Assembly (NCBI GenBank): GCA_902592655.1
Contig: CACJFE010000002.1
Span: 119,246 to 183,245 of the forward strand
DNA: 64,000 nucleotides
Direction of reading: 5' to 3'
From: an uncultured Pelagibacteraceae bacterium
GTDB lineage: Bacteria > Pseudomonadota > Alphaproteobacteria > Pelagibacterales > Pelagibacteraceae
Of this stretch, positions 40,881-53,750 are shown piece by piece (position 1 is the stretch's first letter; each line of letters opens with the position of its first letter). The position numbers were made by a program, and so were the translations under genes. The notes beneath the pieces are model-generated. The model worked only from the letters and a program-made list of their open reading frames with translations, did no database searches and was not told the origin of the DNA.

Positions 40881-42185
40881 TGAAATTCTTACCAATAAAC
40901 CATTCAATTTACTTTTACCTAATTGAATATTTCCTCCATGTGAGTTGATAACATCTTCTACTATTGCAAGACCCAGGCCAACACCAGATTTATTTAAACT
41001 TCTACTCTTATCAAGTCTAAAAAAAGGCTTGAATACATTTTTATATTGGTCTTCTGGAATACCTGGACCGTCGTCTTCAATTGAAATTGAAACCCGATTA
41101 TTACCTTTTTTAAAATTAATATTAACATTTTTACCGTATGTTAATCCATTTTGAATCAGATTTTCGAAACATCTTTTTAAAGCGAGACTTCTGCCATTGA
41201 TAATTATTTGATCATGACCTAAAATTTTTATTCTTTCAGGCTTTGTACTCATAGAAATTTCTAAAAACATTTCATTCAGATTTACATTTGTAGTATTTTC
41301 TTGAGATTGTGTTTTAGCATATTGCAGATAGTCATTTAACATTTTCTCCATCTCATCTATATCTTTTGACATATTCTGTGAAAGATCTTTTTGTTTTAGC
41401 ATTGCAAGTTGGAGTTTTAGTCTTGTCAGAGGGGTTCTTAAGTCATGACTTATACCAGAAAGCATTTCAGATCTTTGATTAAGGTGCCTGTTTATTCTTT
41501 TAGCCATTCGATCAAACTCATAAGCAGCTTTACGTATCTCTTGTGCTCCAGATGGTCTAAAATCGTTAACATAATCACCTTTTCCAAATCTTTCAGCGGC
41601 TTTAGCTAACCTTACTAAAGGCCTAGTTTGGTTTTTTAAAAATATTAATGCTATAATTATTAATACGACTGAAGGGAGTGTAGTCCACAGGAGAAATAAT
41701 CTAACTGATGAAGCTGAAACCATCTCTTTTGGAACCAAAAATTCTATAATTTCATTTTTTGATTTTATTTTAATTTCAACGGCGTTCTTAAATTTTGACG
41801 TATTAAACCAATAATTACTATTACCAAATACAGATTTTAATTCTCTTCTTAAAGACCTATCCATCGGACTAAATTTTCTCTCTCCCGTTGACGTTGGAAA
41901 GCTATTCTGATTTATCCCAATTTCAAAATTAAAATTATTTTTATAACTATCTGTTAAAAAATCTAAATTTTTTTTATCATTCTGGTATACTTGTTCGATT
42001 GTTTTTAATTGCGCTACTAAGGCTCGTGTTGTGTTTTTATTTGCTTTAATCCAAATACTATCATAAAAAACAATTGTTATTATAATCTGTAATATAATAG
42101 TAGGAGCCGCAACAATTATAAGAGCTCTATAGAACAATCTTTTGGGTAAAATTATTTTTAAAAATTTATTCAATCCAGAGAACAT
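40869..42185 (-). CDS. EnvZ-like sensor histidine kinase
   Basis: HAMP-like AAERFGKGDYVNDFRPSGAQEIRKAAYEFDRM; H-box SGISHDLRTPLTRLKLQL; VSISIEDDGPGIPEDQYKNVFKPFFRLDKSRS. Confidence 0.93.
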   Translation of the reverse strand: MFSGLNKFLKIILPKRLFYRALIIVAAPTIILQIIITIVFYDSIWIKANKNTTRALVAQLKTIEQVYQNDKKNLDFLTDSYKNNFNFEIGINQNSFPTSTGERKFSPMDRSLRRELKSVFGNSNYWFNTSKFKNAVEIKIKSKNEIIEFLVPKEMVSASSVRLFLLWTTLPSVVLIIIALIFLKNQTRPLVRLAKAAERFGKGDYVNDFRPSGAQEIRKAAYEFDRMAKRINRHLNQRSEMLSGISHDLRTPLTRLKLQLAMLKQKDLSQNMSKDIDEMEKMLNDYLQYAKTQSQENTTNVNLNEMFLEISMSTKPERIKILGHDQIIINGRSLALKRCFENLIQNGLTYGKNVNINFKKGNNRVSISIEDDGPGIPEDQYKNVFKPFFRLDKSRSLNKSGVGLGLAIVEDVINSHGGNIQLGKSKLNGLLVRISLPF

Positions 42186-42846
42186 AACCTGAGCCCCTTA
42201 TAGTTTGAAGATATTTTGGATTTTTTGGATCCATCTCAATTTTTTGTCTTAATCTAGTTATCATTACATCAATCGATCGTTCTTGTTTGATACCAGAAAT
42301 TTTACCTATCTCATCTCTAGAAAATGTTTTACCCGGGTTAGACAACATTTCTACTAATACTTTTTTTTCAGAATTATTAATTTTCTTAGATTTATCATTT
42401 AAATCTATTTTTAATTTACTCAAATCAACTATGGCTTTACCAATCGTGTGAGCTACATTTAAGTTTAATTTATTTGTGTTTTTTATAATATTTTTTATTC
42501 GTAAAAGAAGTTCTTTTGGTTCAAATGGCTTACCAATATAATCGTCAGCACCTATCTCTAAACCTTTAATTCGGTTTTCTACTTCCCCTTTTGCTGTGAG
42601 TAGTATTATAGGAATTTTAAATCTTTTTTTAATATCTTTCGTCAAATCATACCCATCTTGTCCAGGCATCATCACATCTAAAATGATTATGTCAAATTTT
42701 ATGTAATTAATTTTTTCTTTCGCTCTTTCAGCATTCTCCGCTGTTGAAACAATATAATTGTTATTTGAAAGATAATCTTTTAAAAGATTACGTATTCTAT
42801 CATCATCATCAACAACTAGTATATGTAGCTTATTATTTTCCATCAA
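42166..42846 (-). CDS. OmpR-family response regulator (PetR-like)
   Basis: ILVVDDDDRIRNLL, IIILDVMMPGQDGYDL, LLTAKGE, ADDYIGKPF; winged-helix RSIDVMITRLRQKIEMDPKNPKYLQTIRGSGYVL. Confidence 0.93.
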   Translation of the reverse strand: MMENNKLHILVVDDDDRIRNLLKDYLSNNNYIVSTAENAERAKEKINYIKFDIIILDVMMPGQDGYDLTKDIKKRFKIPIILLTAKGEVENRIKGLEIGADDYIGKPFEPKELLLRIKNIIKNTNKLNLNVAHTIGKAIVDLSKLKIDLNDKSKKINNSEKKVLVEMLSNPGKTFSRDEIGKISGIKQERSIDVMITRLRQKIEMDPKNPKYLQTIRGSGYVLWIE

Positions 42847-43273
42847 TTATCTTTTTTAATACATCCTTAAATTTAATGACTGAGTCTGAGCTGGAATTTT
42901 TTAATGCGTTAAATATTCTTTTCTTTTGGGTATTGTATACTATTTCAAAAAAAGCTTTGCCTTCTTTATCTAAAAATATATTTTTTTTTCTTGTGTCATT
43001 TTCATCTTGTATTTGTTTAATCATTTTAGCTTTTATTAAATCTCTTAGTACTCTATTTAGGCTTTGTTTTGTCACCTTTAGTTTAAATATGAGCTCACCA
43101 AGGTTAATTCCTGGATTTCTCTCAATTAAATTCAAAGCTCTTAAATGTGCTGGACCAAAAAATTTTTTTGATAGTATCTCTCGTGGATCAGAAAACGTTT
43201 CTCTGTAAGCATAATAGAGCAAAGATATAAATTCTTTAATTTGTTCGTCCTTTAGATAGAGTAAATCTTTCAT
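42833..43273 (-). CDS. MarR-family regulator (PetP-like)
   Basis: FGPAHLRALNLIERNPGINLGELIFKLKVTKQSLNRVLRDLIKAKMI; resembles Rhodobacter PetP from memory and lies directly upstream of a PetR-like regulator. Confidence 0.85.
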   Translation of the reverse strand: MKDLLYLKDEQIKEFISLLYYAYRETFSDPREILSKKFFGPAHLRALNLIERNPGINLGELIFKLKVTKQSLNRVLRDLIKAKMIKQIQDENDTRKKNIFLDKEGKAFFEIVYNTQKKRIFNALKNSSSDSVIKFKDVLKKIIDGK

Positions 43274-43278
43274 AATGG

Positions 43279-43295
43279 TAAGTTATATTGACTTA
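43279..43295. promoter_or_regulatory. Candidate operator palindrome between the marR/petP-like gene and ilvE
   Basis: TAAGT-TATATTG-ACTTA, perfect 5-bp arms, 5-21 bp upstream of the petP-like ATG in a 76-bp divergent gap. Confidence 0.35.
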
Positions 43296-43349
43296 TCCTA
43301 TTTTGGAATATACTTTTTTAATTAAAAAAAATCTATATATTTACTAAAA

Positions 43350-44237
43350 ATGGAAAGTATACCCTACGATAAAAGATCAGGAAAAATTTGGTTTAATGGC
43401 GAGACCGTTGATTGGAAAGATGCAAATATTCATATTTTAAATCACGGATTGCACTATGCCAGTTGTGTTTTTGAGGGCGAGAGAGTTTATGATGGTGAAA
43501 TATTTAAATTAGAAGAACACACCGAAAGATTATTTTACTCAGCTAAAAGAATGGGAATAAAAGTACCTTATAGTCTAGACGAAATTAATAGCGCTTGTAA
43601 AAAAATCGTTAACATTCAAAAAGTACAAAATGGATATGTCAGACCTTTAATATGGAGAGGAAGTGAAATGATGGCTATTTCAGCGCAAAGAAATAAAATA
43701 CATGTTGCAATAGCCACTTGGGAATGGGGATCATACTTTGATCCTAAATTAAAATTGAAAGGTATTAAACTTAATATCTCAAATTGGAGAAGACCGGCGC
43801 CTAACACGATACCTTGGGATACCAAAGCAGCAGGGTTATATATGATTTGTACCTTATCTAAACATGAAGCAGAGGCTGATGGATTTACAGACTCATTAAT
43901 GTTGGATCATGAAGGAAATATTGCAGAGGCAACAGGTGCAAATGTATTTTTTAAAAGCAAAAATGAGGACCTCCATACTCCAGTACCAGACTCTTTTCTC
44001 GATGGTATTACTAGACGTGAAGTAATAAAAATTGCAAAGTCCAAAGGAATAAATGTAATTGAAAGAAAAATAAAGCCAGAAGAAATGAAAGAATTTGTTG
44101 GGTGTTTTTTGACAGGCACTGCTGCAGAGGTTACACCTGTTTCTCAAATTAATGAATACAAATTCAAAGTATGTAACTTAATTTCTAGTTTAAATGATGA
44201 TTATCAAAAGTTAGTTAGAAAAGATACTGCCGCTTAG
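43350..44237 (+). CDS. ilvE: Branched-chain amino acid aminotransferase
   Basis: HILNHGLHYASCVFEGERVYDG; LMLDHEGNIAEATGANVFF; FLTGTAAEVTPVSQI. Confidence 0.94.
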   Translation: MESIPYDKRSGKIWFNGETVDWKDANIHILNHGLHYASCVFEGERVYDGEIFKLEEHTERLFYSAKRMGIKVPYSLDEINSACKKIVNIQKVQNGYVRPLIWRGSEMMAISAQRNKIHVAIATWEWGSYFDPKLKLKGIKLNISNWRRPAPNTIPWDTKAAGLYMICTLSKHEAEADGFTDSLMLDHEGNIAEATGANVFFKSKNEDLHTPVPDSFLDGITRREVIKIAKSKGINVIERKIKPEEMKEFVGCFLTGTAAEVTPVSQINEYKFKVCNLISSLNDDYQKLVRKDTAA

Positions 44238-44818
44238 TCTTTGCTATCCTCATTAATCGCATGATCAATCCCTTTTCTAAGATAATCGTAACCTGTATAT
44301 AATGTCAAAAAAGCAGATAACCATAGTAAAATAATTCCTACTGTTTGTGCATTATAATCTTGAAAATTTATAATTTTATTTCCAATATCTCCAGTAAGTA
44401 AAATTGCAATTGAAGTCATTTGAATAAAAGTTTTCATTTTTGCTAAGCTTGTTACTTGCATTGTAATTTTTCCTTTTGCTAAAAATTCTCTCAAACCTGA
44501 AACCAAGATCTCTCTGGTTAAAATAATTACTGCAGCTATGACCTCATAGTTTTTTATTGTTCCATTCATTACAAGCAATATTAGTGCGGCGGCAACAAGT
44601 ATTTTGTCTGCTATAGGGTCTAAAAGTTCTCCTAATTTAGACTCCTCTTTGAAAAATCTTGCTAATAAACCGTCCAAATAGTCTGTAAAACTTGCCAAAA
44701 CAAATAAAAAGAATGGTATTAAGTCCCCGAAAAACCCAGGTATAAAAAAAGTAACAACAAAAATTGGAACAATTATGATTCTACCGATTGTAAGTATATT
44801 TGGTATTTTTAATTTCAT
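44234..44818 (-). CDS. pgsA: CDP-diacylglycerol-glycerol-3-phosphate 3-phosphatidyltransferase
   Basis: IPNILTIGRIIIVPIFV; FTDYLDGLLARFFKEESKLGELLDPIADKILV. Confidence 0.95.
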   Translation of the reverse strand: MKLKIPNILTIGRIIIVPIFVVTFFIPGFFGDLIPFFLFVLASFTDYLDGLLARFFKEESKLGELLDPIADKILVAAALILLVMNGTIKNYEVIAAVIILTREILVSGLREFLAKGKITMQVTSLAKMKTFIQMTSIAILLTGDIGNKIINFQDYNAQTVGIILLWLSAFLTLYTGYDYLRKGIDHAINEDSKD

Positions 44819-46657
44819 TTATTCGTGAAAGTAATCATATATTTTCTTTGCTATATTGTCTTCTATTCCTTCTACTGATTTTAAATCGTCAAAACTTGCA
44901 GACTCAACTGCTCGTGCGGAACCAAAATGATTTAATAAAGCTCTTTTTCTCTGTCTTCCAATTCCTTGGATTTGATCTAATAAAGATTTGCTAAGATTTT
45001 TCTTTCTTTTAGCCCTGTGAGTGCTTATGGCAAATCGATGGGCTTCATCTCTTAGTCTTTGTATGAAAAATAATAATGGATCATTTTTTTCTAAAATATA
45101 TTCTTTACTTTCATGGTATATCTTTTCTTCTCCAGCATTTCTTTTTTTACCCTTTGCCACTGCTAAAATTGGCAAGTCATGTAATCCCAATTCATTAAGA
45201 ACTTCTTTAGATACAGAGTATTGTCCTTTTCCACCGTCTATCATTATTAGATCCGGTAATGATAATGAACCAGATTTTTCCTTAATTGCTTTAGAAAATC
45301 TTCTAAATAAAACTTCTTTCATCATACCGTAGTCATCATTTTTTACCTTTTCATCTTTAATATTGAATTTTCTATATCTTTTCTTAACAAAACCCTCATT
45401 ACTGAAACAAATTAATGATCCAACAGAGTCAGATCCTTGAATGTGGCTATTATCGTAAACTTCTATCAAATCAATGTTGTTATTAATTTTGAATTTAGAT
45501 GCTAATTCTTCGATAAGATTATTGTTAGTATCAGATTGAATGAGTTTTTGTTTTAAAGATTGTTTTGCATTTTTCTCTGCAAGACTAGAAATACTTATCT
45601 CATTTTTACTTTTAGCTAGCTTAATAATAATATCTTTTTTATCCTTGTCGGAGAATGTTTTTTCAATAAGTTTTTTATCTTTGACTTCGCAATTAGTTAA
45701 TATCAGCCTTGGAATAGTTTTGTTTTCATAAAATTGCGATATAAAAGAACTTATTATATCTTCTACACTGTCATCAGGATCGTGTTTTGGATAGAAAGCT
45801 TGATTACCCCAGTTTTGTTTAGACCTGAAAAAAAATACTTGCACACATGTTTTTCCTGTCTCTTTATAAATACTGATAACATCAGCTTCTGTTAAATTTG
45901 TTTGATTTATCTTCTGAGAGGTTTGTATTTGAGTTAGTGCTTTTATTCTATCTCTAGCTATAGCTGCTTTCTCATAATCCAATTCTTTACTAGCTTTTTC
46001 CATTTCTTTGGATAAGTTTTTCTGAATTTTTCTAGATTTACCCGAAATGAAATCAATAGCGTCTGCGACTGTAGATTCGTAATCTTTTTCATTTATGTGT
46101 CCAACACATGGAGCAGAGCATCTTTTAATTTGGTATAAGATACAGGGTCTCTCTCTGTTTTTGAAAACAGTGTCATCACAAACTCTCAAAAGAAAAATTT
46201 TTTGTAAAATTTTTATTGTCCAATTAGCAGAACCAATTGAAGCAAATGGACCAAAATAATATCCTGTTTTTGATTTTTTCCCTCTTAACTTTGTGAGTTG
46301 TGGCCACTTATCTTTATTACCAATATAAATATATGGAAAAGATTTATCATCGCGCAAAAGTATATTGTAGCGAGGCTTATGTTTTTTTATTAAATTTGCT
46401 TCCAATAGTAGAGCCTCACTTTCGTTACTTGTAGTAGTAGTTTCAAGATTATGCGTAAGTGAAAGCATTCTCTCAGTTCTAATAGGAAGATTAGACTCAG
46501 TGACATAACTCTTAAGTCTATTTGGAATATTTTTAGCTTTGCCGATATATAGAATTTCTCCAGTGGAACTAATCATTTTATAAACACCGGGGTTTTTTGG
46601 TATGAGCGGTATTTTTTCTTTTATTACTTTTTTTCCTAACTCTAAACTATTAATCAT
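44819..46657 (-). CDS. uvrC: Excinuclease ABC subunit C
   Basis: [80 protein letters not shown]. Confidence 0.97.
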   Translation of the reverse strand: MINSLELGKKVIKEKIPLIPKNPGVYKMISSTGEILYIGKAKNIPNRLKSYVTESNLPIRTERMLSLTHNLETTTTSNESEALLLEANLIKKHKPRYNILLRDDKSFPYIYIGNKDKWPQLTKLRGKKSKTGYYFGPFASIGSANWTIKILQKIFLLRVCDDTVFKNRERPCILYQIKRCSAPCVGHINEKDYESTVADAIDFISGKSRKIQKNLSKEMEKASKELDYEKAAIARDRIKALTQIQTSQKINQTNLTEADVISIYKETGKTCVQVFFFRSKQNWGNQAFYPKHDPDDSVEDIISSFISQFYENKTIPRLILTNCEVKDKKLIEKTFSDKDKKDIIIKLAKSKNEISISSLAEKNAKQSLKQKLIQSDTNNNLIEELASKFKINNNIDLIEVYDNSHIQGSDSVGSLICFSNEGFVKKRYRKFNIKDEKVKNDDYGMMKEVLFRRFSKAIKEKSGSLSLPDLIMIDGGKGQYSVSKEVLNELGLHDLPILAVAKGKKRNAGEEKIYHESKEYILEKNDPLLFFIQRLRDEAHRFAISTHRAKRKKNLSKSLLDQIQGIGRQRKRALLNHFGSARAVESASFDDLKSVEGIEDNIAKKIYDYFHE

Positions 46658-47049
46658 ACTTTTGATTTTGATACCTCGATACCAACGGATTTGGTTTGCT
46701 TTAAGATATCTAACTTCTCTATCTTAAGATTAATCTTTTTAACAAGTTTATTTCTAAAAATCATATTAAAAATATTTTCTGCTAAGTCTTCAAGTAACTC
46801 GTGATGTTTCAGAGACGTAATTTTTTCAATTCTACTAACAATTTCCTCATAGTTTAGTATAGAATTCAAATTTTTGTTATTCGGAGTCACATATGGGTTT
46901 GTTAAAATTTCAATATTAAATTTTACCCTTTGTCTCTCTTTTTTTTCAAAATTGTGTATTCCTATAGAAATATTTAAAATTAAATCTTTTATAATTACTT
47001 TTCTTTTATATTTAAATTTTTCTTTTTTTTTAAATTTAATTATTTTCAT
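46654..47049 (-). CDS. folB: Dihydroneopterin aldolase
   Basis: [60 protein letters not shown]. Confidence 0.9.
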   Translation of the reverse strand: MKIIKFKKKEKFKYKRKVIIKDLILNISIGIHNFEKKERQRVKFNIEILTNPYVTPNNKNLNSILNYEEIVSRIEKITSLKHHELLEDLAENIFNMIFRNKLVKKINLKIEKLDILKQTKSVGIEVSKSKV

Positions 47050-47801
47050 TCTTTTGTATTAATAATATCTGGTGTTTGCCATGCAAGTCTTTGCCCGCTA
47101 TCTATATTAATTATCTCTCCTGTAATATTTTTACTCTCAATAAGAAACTTTACTCCATTACATATGTTTTCTAAATCTACTTTTCTTTTTAAAAGTGTGG
47201 ATTTCCATTGCTTTTTAAAATGCGTTTCAGATTGTCTTTTGTTTTTTAATGTAGGCCCTGGTGAAATGCCATTCACTCTAATACGAGGTGCTAATTTCAT
47301 AGCAGATGTTTTTGTAAAAGTGGCCAATGATGACTTACTTAAAGTATAAGAGAAAAAAAAAGGAGTTAATTTTTCAACCCTTTGATCAATAATATTTATT
47401 ATACATCCTTCTTTATTTTTAATTAATTTTTTAAAATTTTGCGTCAAGATTGCTGGTGCTTTTAAGTTGATATTCATATGTTTTGTAAAAGATTTTTCGG
47501 AAAAATTTTCCAGATTATCGTTTTCAAAAATGGATGCATTGTTAATTAAGCAATCTAATCCTTTAAGAGTTTTATAGGCTTTTTTTATTAAAGTTTCGGT
47601 TTGTCTAAAATTATTTAAATCAGCTTTAAATAAGTATGCTTCAGCCCCAAGTTCCTCAAGTTCTTTTTTTAACTTTAAAGCGCTACTTTTAGATTTGTTA
47701 AAGTGGATACCTATTTTCGTTTCAAAGCTAACTAAACTTTTAGCGATTGCAGATCCTATTCTAGTAGCTCCACCAGTGATAATTATTTTTTTGGCTTCCA
47801 T
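47046..47801 (-). CDS. SDR-family pteridine reductase-like protein (FolM/PTR1-type)
   Basis: [12 protein letters not shown] matches the TGxxxRxG pattern of pteridine reductases rather than TGxxxGxG; LINNAS; YTLSK catalytic Tyr/Lys; overlaps folB. Confidence 0.8.
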   Translation of the reverse strand: MEAKKIIITGGATRIGSAIAKSLVSFETKIGIHFNKSKSSALKLKKELEELGAEAYLFKADLNNFRQTETLIKKAYKTLKGLDCLINNASIFENDNLENFSEKSFTKHMNINLKAPAILTQNFKKLIKNKEGCIINIIDQRVEKLTPFFFSYTLSKSSLATFTKTSAMKLAPRIRVNGISPGPTLKNKRQSETHFKKQWKSTLLKRKVDLENICNGVKFLIESKNITGEIINIDSGQRLAWQTPDIINTKE

Positions 47802-49954
47802 TTTTTTATTGCTTTTCTTGGTTTTGTACCAGGCATACCCATAGTCGATCTTCCTTTTGGATAAACTTTACTTTTCAAATTATATTGAGATATCTTGGGA
47901 TTTAAAGTTATTTCAAGCTCACTAGCTTCTAGTTTTCTCATTTCATCTCTTAGTTTAGCAGCCTCTTCAAATTCCAAATTAGATGCAGCTTCCTTCATTT
48001 TTTTGTTTAAAGCCTTAAGATGTTTTTTTAAGTTACCACCTACGTTTGAACCTTCACTAATTTTAACGTAGTCTTTTTCATAAACAGACTCTAAAATATC
48101 ACTTATTTCTTTTTTTACTGACTCAGCAGTTATTCCATTTTTCTTATTATATTCTAATTGTTTATTTCTTCTTCTGTCTGTTTCCTTAATTGCCTTTTCA
48201 ATGCTCTTCGTGACTTTATCAGCATATAAAATTACTTTTCCATCAACATTTCGCGCTGCTCTTCCAATTGTTTGAATTAAAGAAGTTTCAGATCTTAAAA
48301 ATCCCTCTTTATCAGAATCTAAAATTGCTACCAAAGCACATTCAGGAATATCTAATCCTTCTCTCAACAAATTAATTCCTACAAGAATATCGAACACTCC
48401 CATTCTTAAATCTCTTATGATCTCAATTCTTTCAAGAGTATCAATGTCAGAATGCATATATCTTACTTTAAGACCATTTTCGTGAAGATATTCCGTAAGA
48501 TCCTCAGCCATCTTTTTTGTTAACGTAGTAGCAAGAACTCTATATCCTTTTTTTACAATCTCTTTTGCCTCGTGCATAAGATCATCAACTTGAGTTTTGG
48601 CCGGCCTTATTTCAACTGGTGGGTCTATTAAACCTGTTGGTCTAATAATTTGGTCAATATATTTATTACTCGTTTGTTTTAGTTCCCAAGGTCCTGGGGT
48701 AGCAGAGACAAAAACAGTTTGTGTTCTCATTAAATCCCACTCTTCAAATTTCAAAGGTCTATTATCCATGCATGAAGGGAGTCTAAACCCATATTCTGCT
48801 AGCGTGCTTTTTCTTGTCCGGTCGCCTTTATACATTCCATTTAATTGAGGAACCGTTACGTGACTTTCATCTACAAATATAATTGCATTATCTGGAAAAT
48901 ACTCAAATAGAGTAGGAGGTGGTTCACCAGCTTTTCTACCTGATAAAAATCTTGAATAATTCTCTATCCCCGCACACGTTCCGGTGGCTTCAATCATTTC
49001 TAAATCAAACTTAGTTCGTTCTCTTAATCTCTGCTCCTCTAAAAGTTTATTGTTTTCTCTATGTTTTTTTAAAGTCTCAGCTAACTCAGATTTTATTTGT
49101 CTGATTGCTTGTTCGATAGTAGGCTTAGGAGTTATATAATGACTATTAGCGTAAATTTTTATTATTGAGTAATCATTTGTCTTATCGCCAGTAAGTGGGT
49201 CAAATTCCTCAATTTTTTCCAATTTATTTAGATTAAAACTTATTCTCCAAGCTCTATCTTCTAAGTGTGATGGAAAGATCTCTAAATTTTCTCCTCTTAC
49301 CCTAAAGGTCCCTCTAAAAAAATTTTGATCATTTCTTTTGTACTGTAAATTTATAAATGCTCTAATTAAATCGTCTCGCTCATACTCATAATTTTTCTTT
49401 AAAGTAATAGTCATTTTTGAGTACGCCTCTACAGAACCTAAACCATAAATACATGATACACTTGCAACAATAATTACATCATCTCTTTCCAACAAAGATC
49501 TTGTTGCCGAGTGTCTCATACGATCAATTTGCTCATTTATTGAGGCCTCTTTTTCTATATAAGTATCAGATCTAGGAACGTATGCTTCTGGAGTGTAGTA
49601 ATCGTAATATGATACAAAATATTCTACAGCATTATCTGGGAAAAAACTTTTAAACTCTCCGTACAATTGAGCGGCTAAAGTTTTGTTTGGCGCTAGAATT
49701 AAAGCTGGTCTATTAGCCTTTTCGATAACTTTTGCCATTGTAAACGTTTTACCTGATCCCGTGACCCCTAAAAGTACTTGTTCTTGTTTGTTATCTTTTA
49801 AGTTTTTTAATATTTGCTTTATGGCCTCTGGTTGGTCACCGCTAGGTTGAAAATCACTTTTGATTTTAAAGTTAATACCTCCCTCTAACTTTTTAATTTT
49901 TTTTGAGTTATTAACTTCTAGATCAGCTAATTTTTCTTGATAAGTATTTTGCAT
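47783..49954 (-). CDS. uvrB: Excinuclease ABC subunit B
   Basis: [53 protein letters not shown]-terminal UVR motif. Confidence 0.98.
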   Translation of the reverse strand: MQNTYQEKLADLEVNNSKKIKKLEGGINFKIKSDFQPSGDQPEAIKQILKNLKDNKQEQVLLGVTGSGKTFTMAKVIEKANRPALILAPNKTLAAQLYGEFKSFFPDNAVEYFVSYYDYYTPEAYVPRSDTYIEKEASINEQIDRMRHSATRSLLERDDVIIVASVSCIYGLGSVEAYSKMTITLKKNYEYERDDLIRAFINLQYKRNDQNFFRGTFRVRGENLEIFPSHLEDRAWRISFNLNKLEKIEEFDPLTGDKTNDYSIIKIYANSHYITPKPTIEQAIRQIKSELAETLKKHRENNKLLEEQRLRERTKFDLEMIEATGTCAGIENYSRFLSGRKAGEPPPTLFEYFPDNAIIFVDESHVTVPQLNGMYKGDRTRKSTLAEYGFRLPSCMDNRPLKFEEWDLMRTQTVFVSATPGPWELKQTSNKYIDQIIRPTGLIDPPVEIRPAKTQVDDLMHEAKEIVKKGYRVLATTLTKKMAEDLTEYLHENGLKVRYMHSDIDTLERIEIIRDLRMGVFDILVGINLLREGLDIPECALVAILDSDKEGFLRSETSLIQTIGRAARNVDGKVILYADKVTKSIEKAIKETDRRRNKQLEYNKKNGITAESVKKEISDILESVYEKDYVKISEGSNVGGNLKKHLKALNKKMKEAASNLEFEEAAKLRDEMRKLEASELEITLNPKISQYNLKSKVYPKGRSTMGMPGTKPRKAIKKWKPKK

Positions 49955-49986
49955 TTTGTGTTAATAATAAATTAATTATATTATAA

Positions 49987-52123
<2,137 letters not shown>

Positions 52124-52147
52124 ATTTAAATGTTTATATAGTAACGA

Positions 52148-53098
52148 ATGTTGGAATTAAAAGCACTTCTTTTGACACAAGGTATGCACGGAATGGTAAG
52201 CCAGGTTGAGGGCTTAGCCAAAGCCTTGAAACTTTCCTTTAAACATAAGGAGATTAAATTGAAACCAATTTGGAATCTTGTTCCTCCAAAACTTACACCA
52301 ATATCTGAAAATTTATTAACAGAAAAATTTGTTTGCAATAGCAAAATTGTAATATCTTGTGGCAGAAAAAGCGTGATACCTTCAATAGCACTAAAAAAAA
52401 GGTTTGGTAAAGAAATCTTTAATATTCATATCCAAGATCCAAAAGTATCTTTTCAACATTTCGATTTAATTATAAGTCCTGAACACGATAACTTGAAAGG
52501 GGATAATGTGATTAAAACGAAAGGCGCAATACATTATTTAACAAAAAAAGAAATTATAAAAAACTCAAAATACCTTGAAATTAAAAAAGACAATAAACAA
52601 ATAGTAGCATTTGTATTAGGCGGACCTAATAAATATTACAAATTTACAGATAATCAAATTAATACAATCTTTAATAAAGTTAAGACTTTATTTACAACTG
52701 ATAAATATAAGTTAATTGTCATTCCATCTTACAGAACCCCAGAGAGTATTATAAAAAAAGCAAACGAAGCTTTTGGATTTAATCATTATGTTATTAAGAC
52801 AGTTGATAAAAAAGCTTATTTGAGCTCTTTATCAAATGCTGATTATATAGTTGTTACTTGTGACTCGACGTCTATGATTTCAGAAGCAGCCGTGACTGGT
52901 AAACCAGTTTATGTAGCCATGATGAAATCTTTAAGACCAAGTATAAGATTCTACAGATTTTATGATCAATTTGAGAAACTAGGAATTACTAAAAAACTAA
53001 ATGGCAGTATTGACAATTGGAGTTATGATAAGTTAGATGAGGTTAATAGAATTGCTCCAATTATAAAAGAAAAAATGAAACTAAATGGAATTATTTAA
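52148..53098 (+). CDS. Mitochondrial-fission ELM1-family (glycosyltransferase-like) protein
   Basis: LLTQGMHGMVSQVEGLAKAL, ISCGRKSVIPSIALKKRFGKEIFNIHIQDPKVSFQHFDLIISPEHD, DSTSMISEAAVTGKPVYV. Confidence 0.82.
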   Translation: MLELKALLLTQGMHGMVSQVEGLAKALKLSFKHKEIKLKPIWNLVPPKLTPISENLLTEKFVCNSKIVISCGRKSVIPSIALKKRFGKEIFNIHIQDPKVSFQHFDLIISPEHDNLKGDNVIKTKGAIHYLTKKEIIKNSKYLEIKKDNKQIVAFVLGGPNKYYKFTDNQINTIFNKVKTLFTTDKYKLIVIPSYRTPESIIKKANEAFGFNHYVIKTVDKKAYLSSLSNADYIVVTCDSTSMISEAAVTGKPVYVAMMKSLRPSIRFYRFYDQFEKLGITKKLNGSIDNWSYDKLDEVNRIAPIIKEKMKLNGII

Positions 53099-53750
53099 AT
53101 CTTTACAGACCCGAACAAAACAATTTAATGATCCTTTCAAGCATTTTGAAATTAATGAACCTTTAACTGGGACTGCAATAAAAGAAATTTGTAATGCTGA
53201 AATAGCCGATCCAAGAAAACAAAATTTAAATTATGATGGAACAAGAGCTCTTGATGGAGGGGAAGGAGCTTTTAGAGCTGGAATTAAAGACGGCGGAAAA
53301 GCAAAAAAACTTAGATGTTATGTTACTAAAGAAAATTCTAGTCAATTTCCTAACTTAACAAAATTTATTGAGGAATTGAGATCACCAGATGTTTACAAAA
53401 AGATAGGTTCATTAATTGGAAAAGATTTAAGTAATTCTTATGTGAGATTAGAGGTGATTTGTGACCGAGAGGGATTTTGGCTAAAACCTCATTGTGATAT
53501 TGAAGAGAAGTTAATGTCTTCAATAGTTTTTGTTAATTTACACAACGAGTCAGAAAATTTAGGGACTGATTTTTATGACGCAAAATTAAATAAAGTTAAA
53601 ACAGTTCCTTATAAACATAATTATGGATATTTCTTTACAAGTGGACCAAACACTTGGCACGGAATGGAAAAAAAAGAAATCAAAAAAGAGAGAAGATGTA
53701 TCCAAATAAACTATGTTACTTTCGAGACTGATTGGAAAGTAAAAAGTTAG
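53085..53750 (+). CDS. 2OG-Fe(II) oxygenase-like protein
   Basis: HxD in [10 protein letters not shown], distal His in [23 protein letters not shown]; double-stranded beta-helix layout. Confidence 0.72.
   Translation: MELFKSLQTRTKQFNDPFKHFEINEPLTGTAIKEICNAEIADPRKQNLNYDGTRALDGGEGAFRAGIKDGGKAKKLRCYVTKENSSQFPNLTKFIEELRSPDVYKKIGSLIGKDLSNSYVRLEVICDREGFWLKPHCDIEEKLMSSIVFVNLHNESENLGTDFYDAKLNKVKTVPYKHNYGYFFTSGPNTWHGMEKKEIKKERRCIQINYVTFETDWKVKS

Noticed and set aside
44819-45731. Several plus-strand ORFs antisense to uvrC (44800-44994, 45021-45332, 45540-45731)
   Set aside because: uvrC is unambiguous on the minus strand; these look like chance antisense frames.
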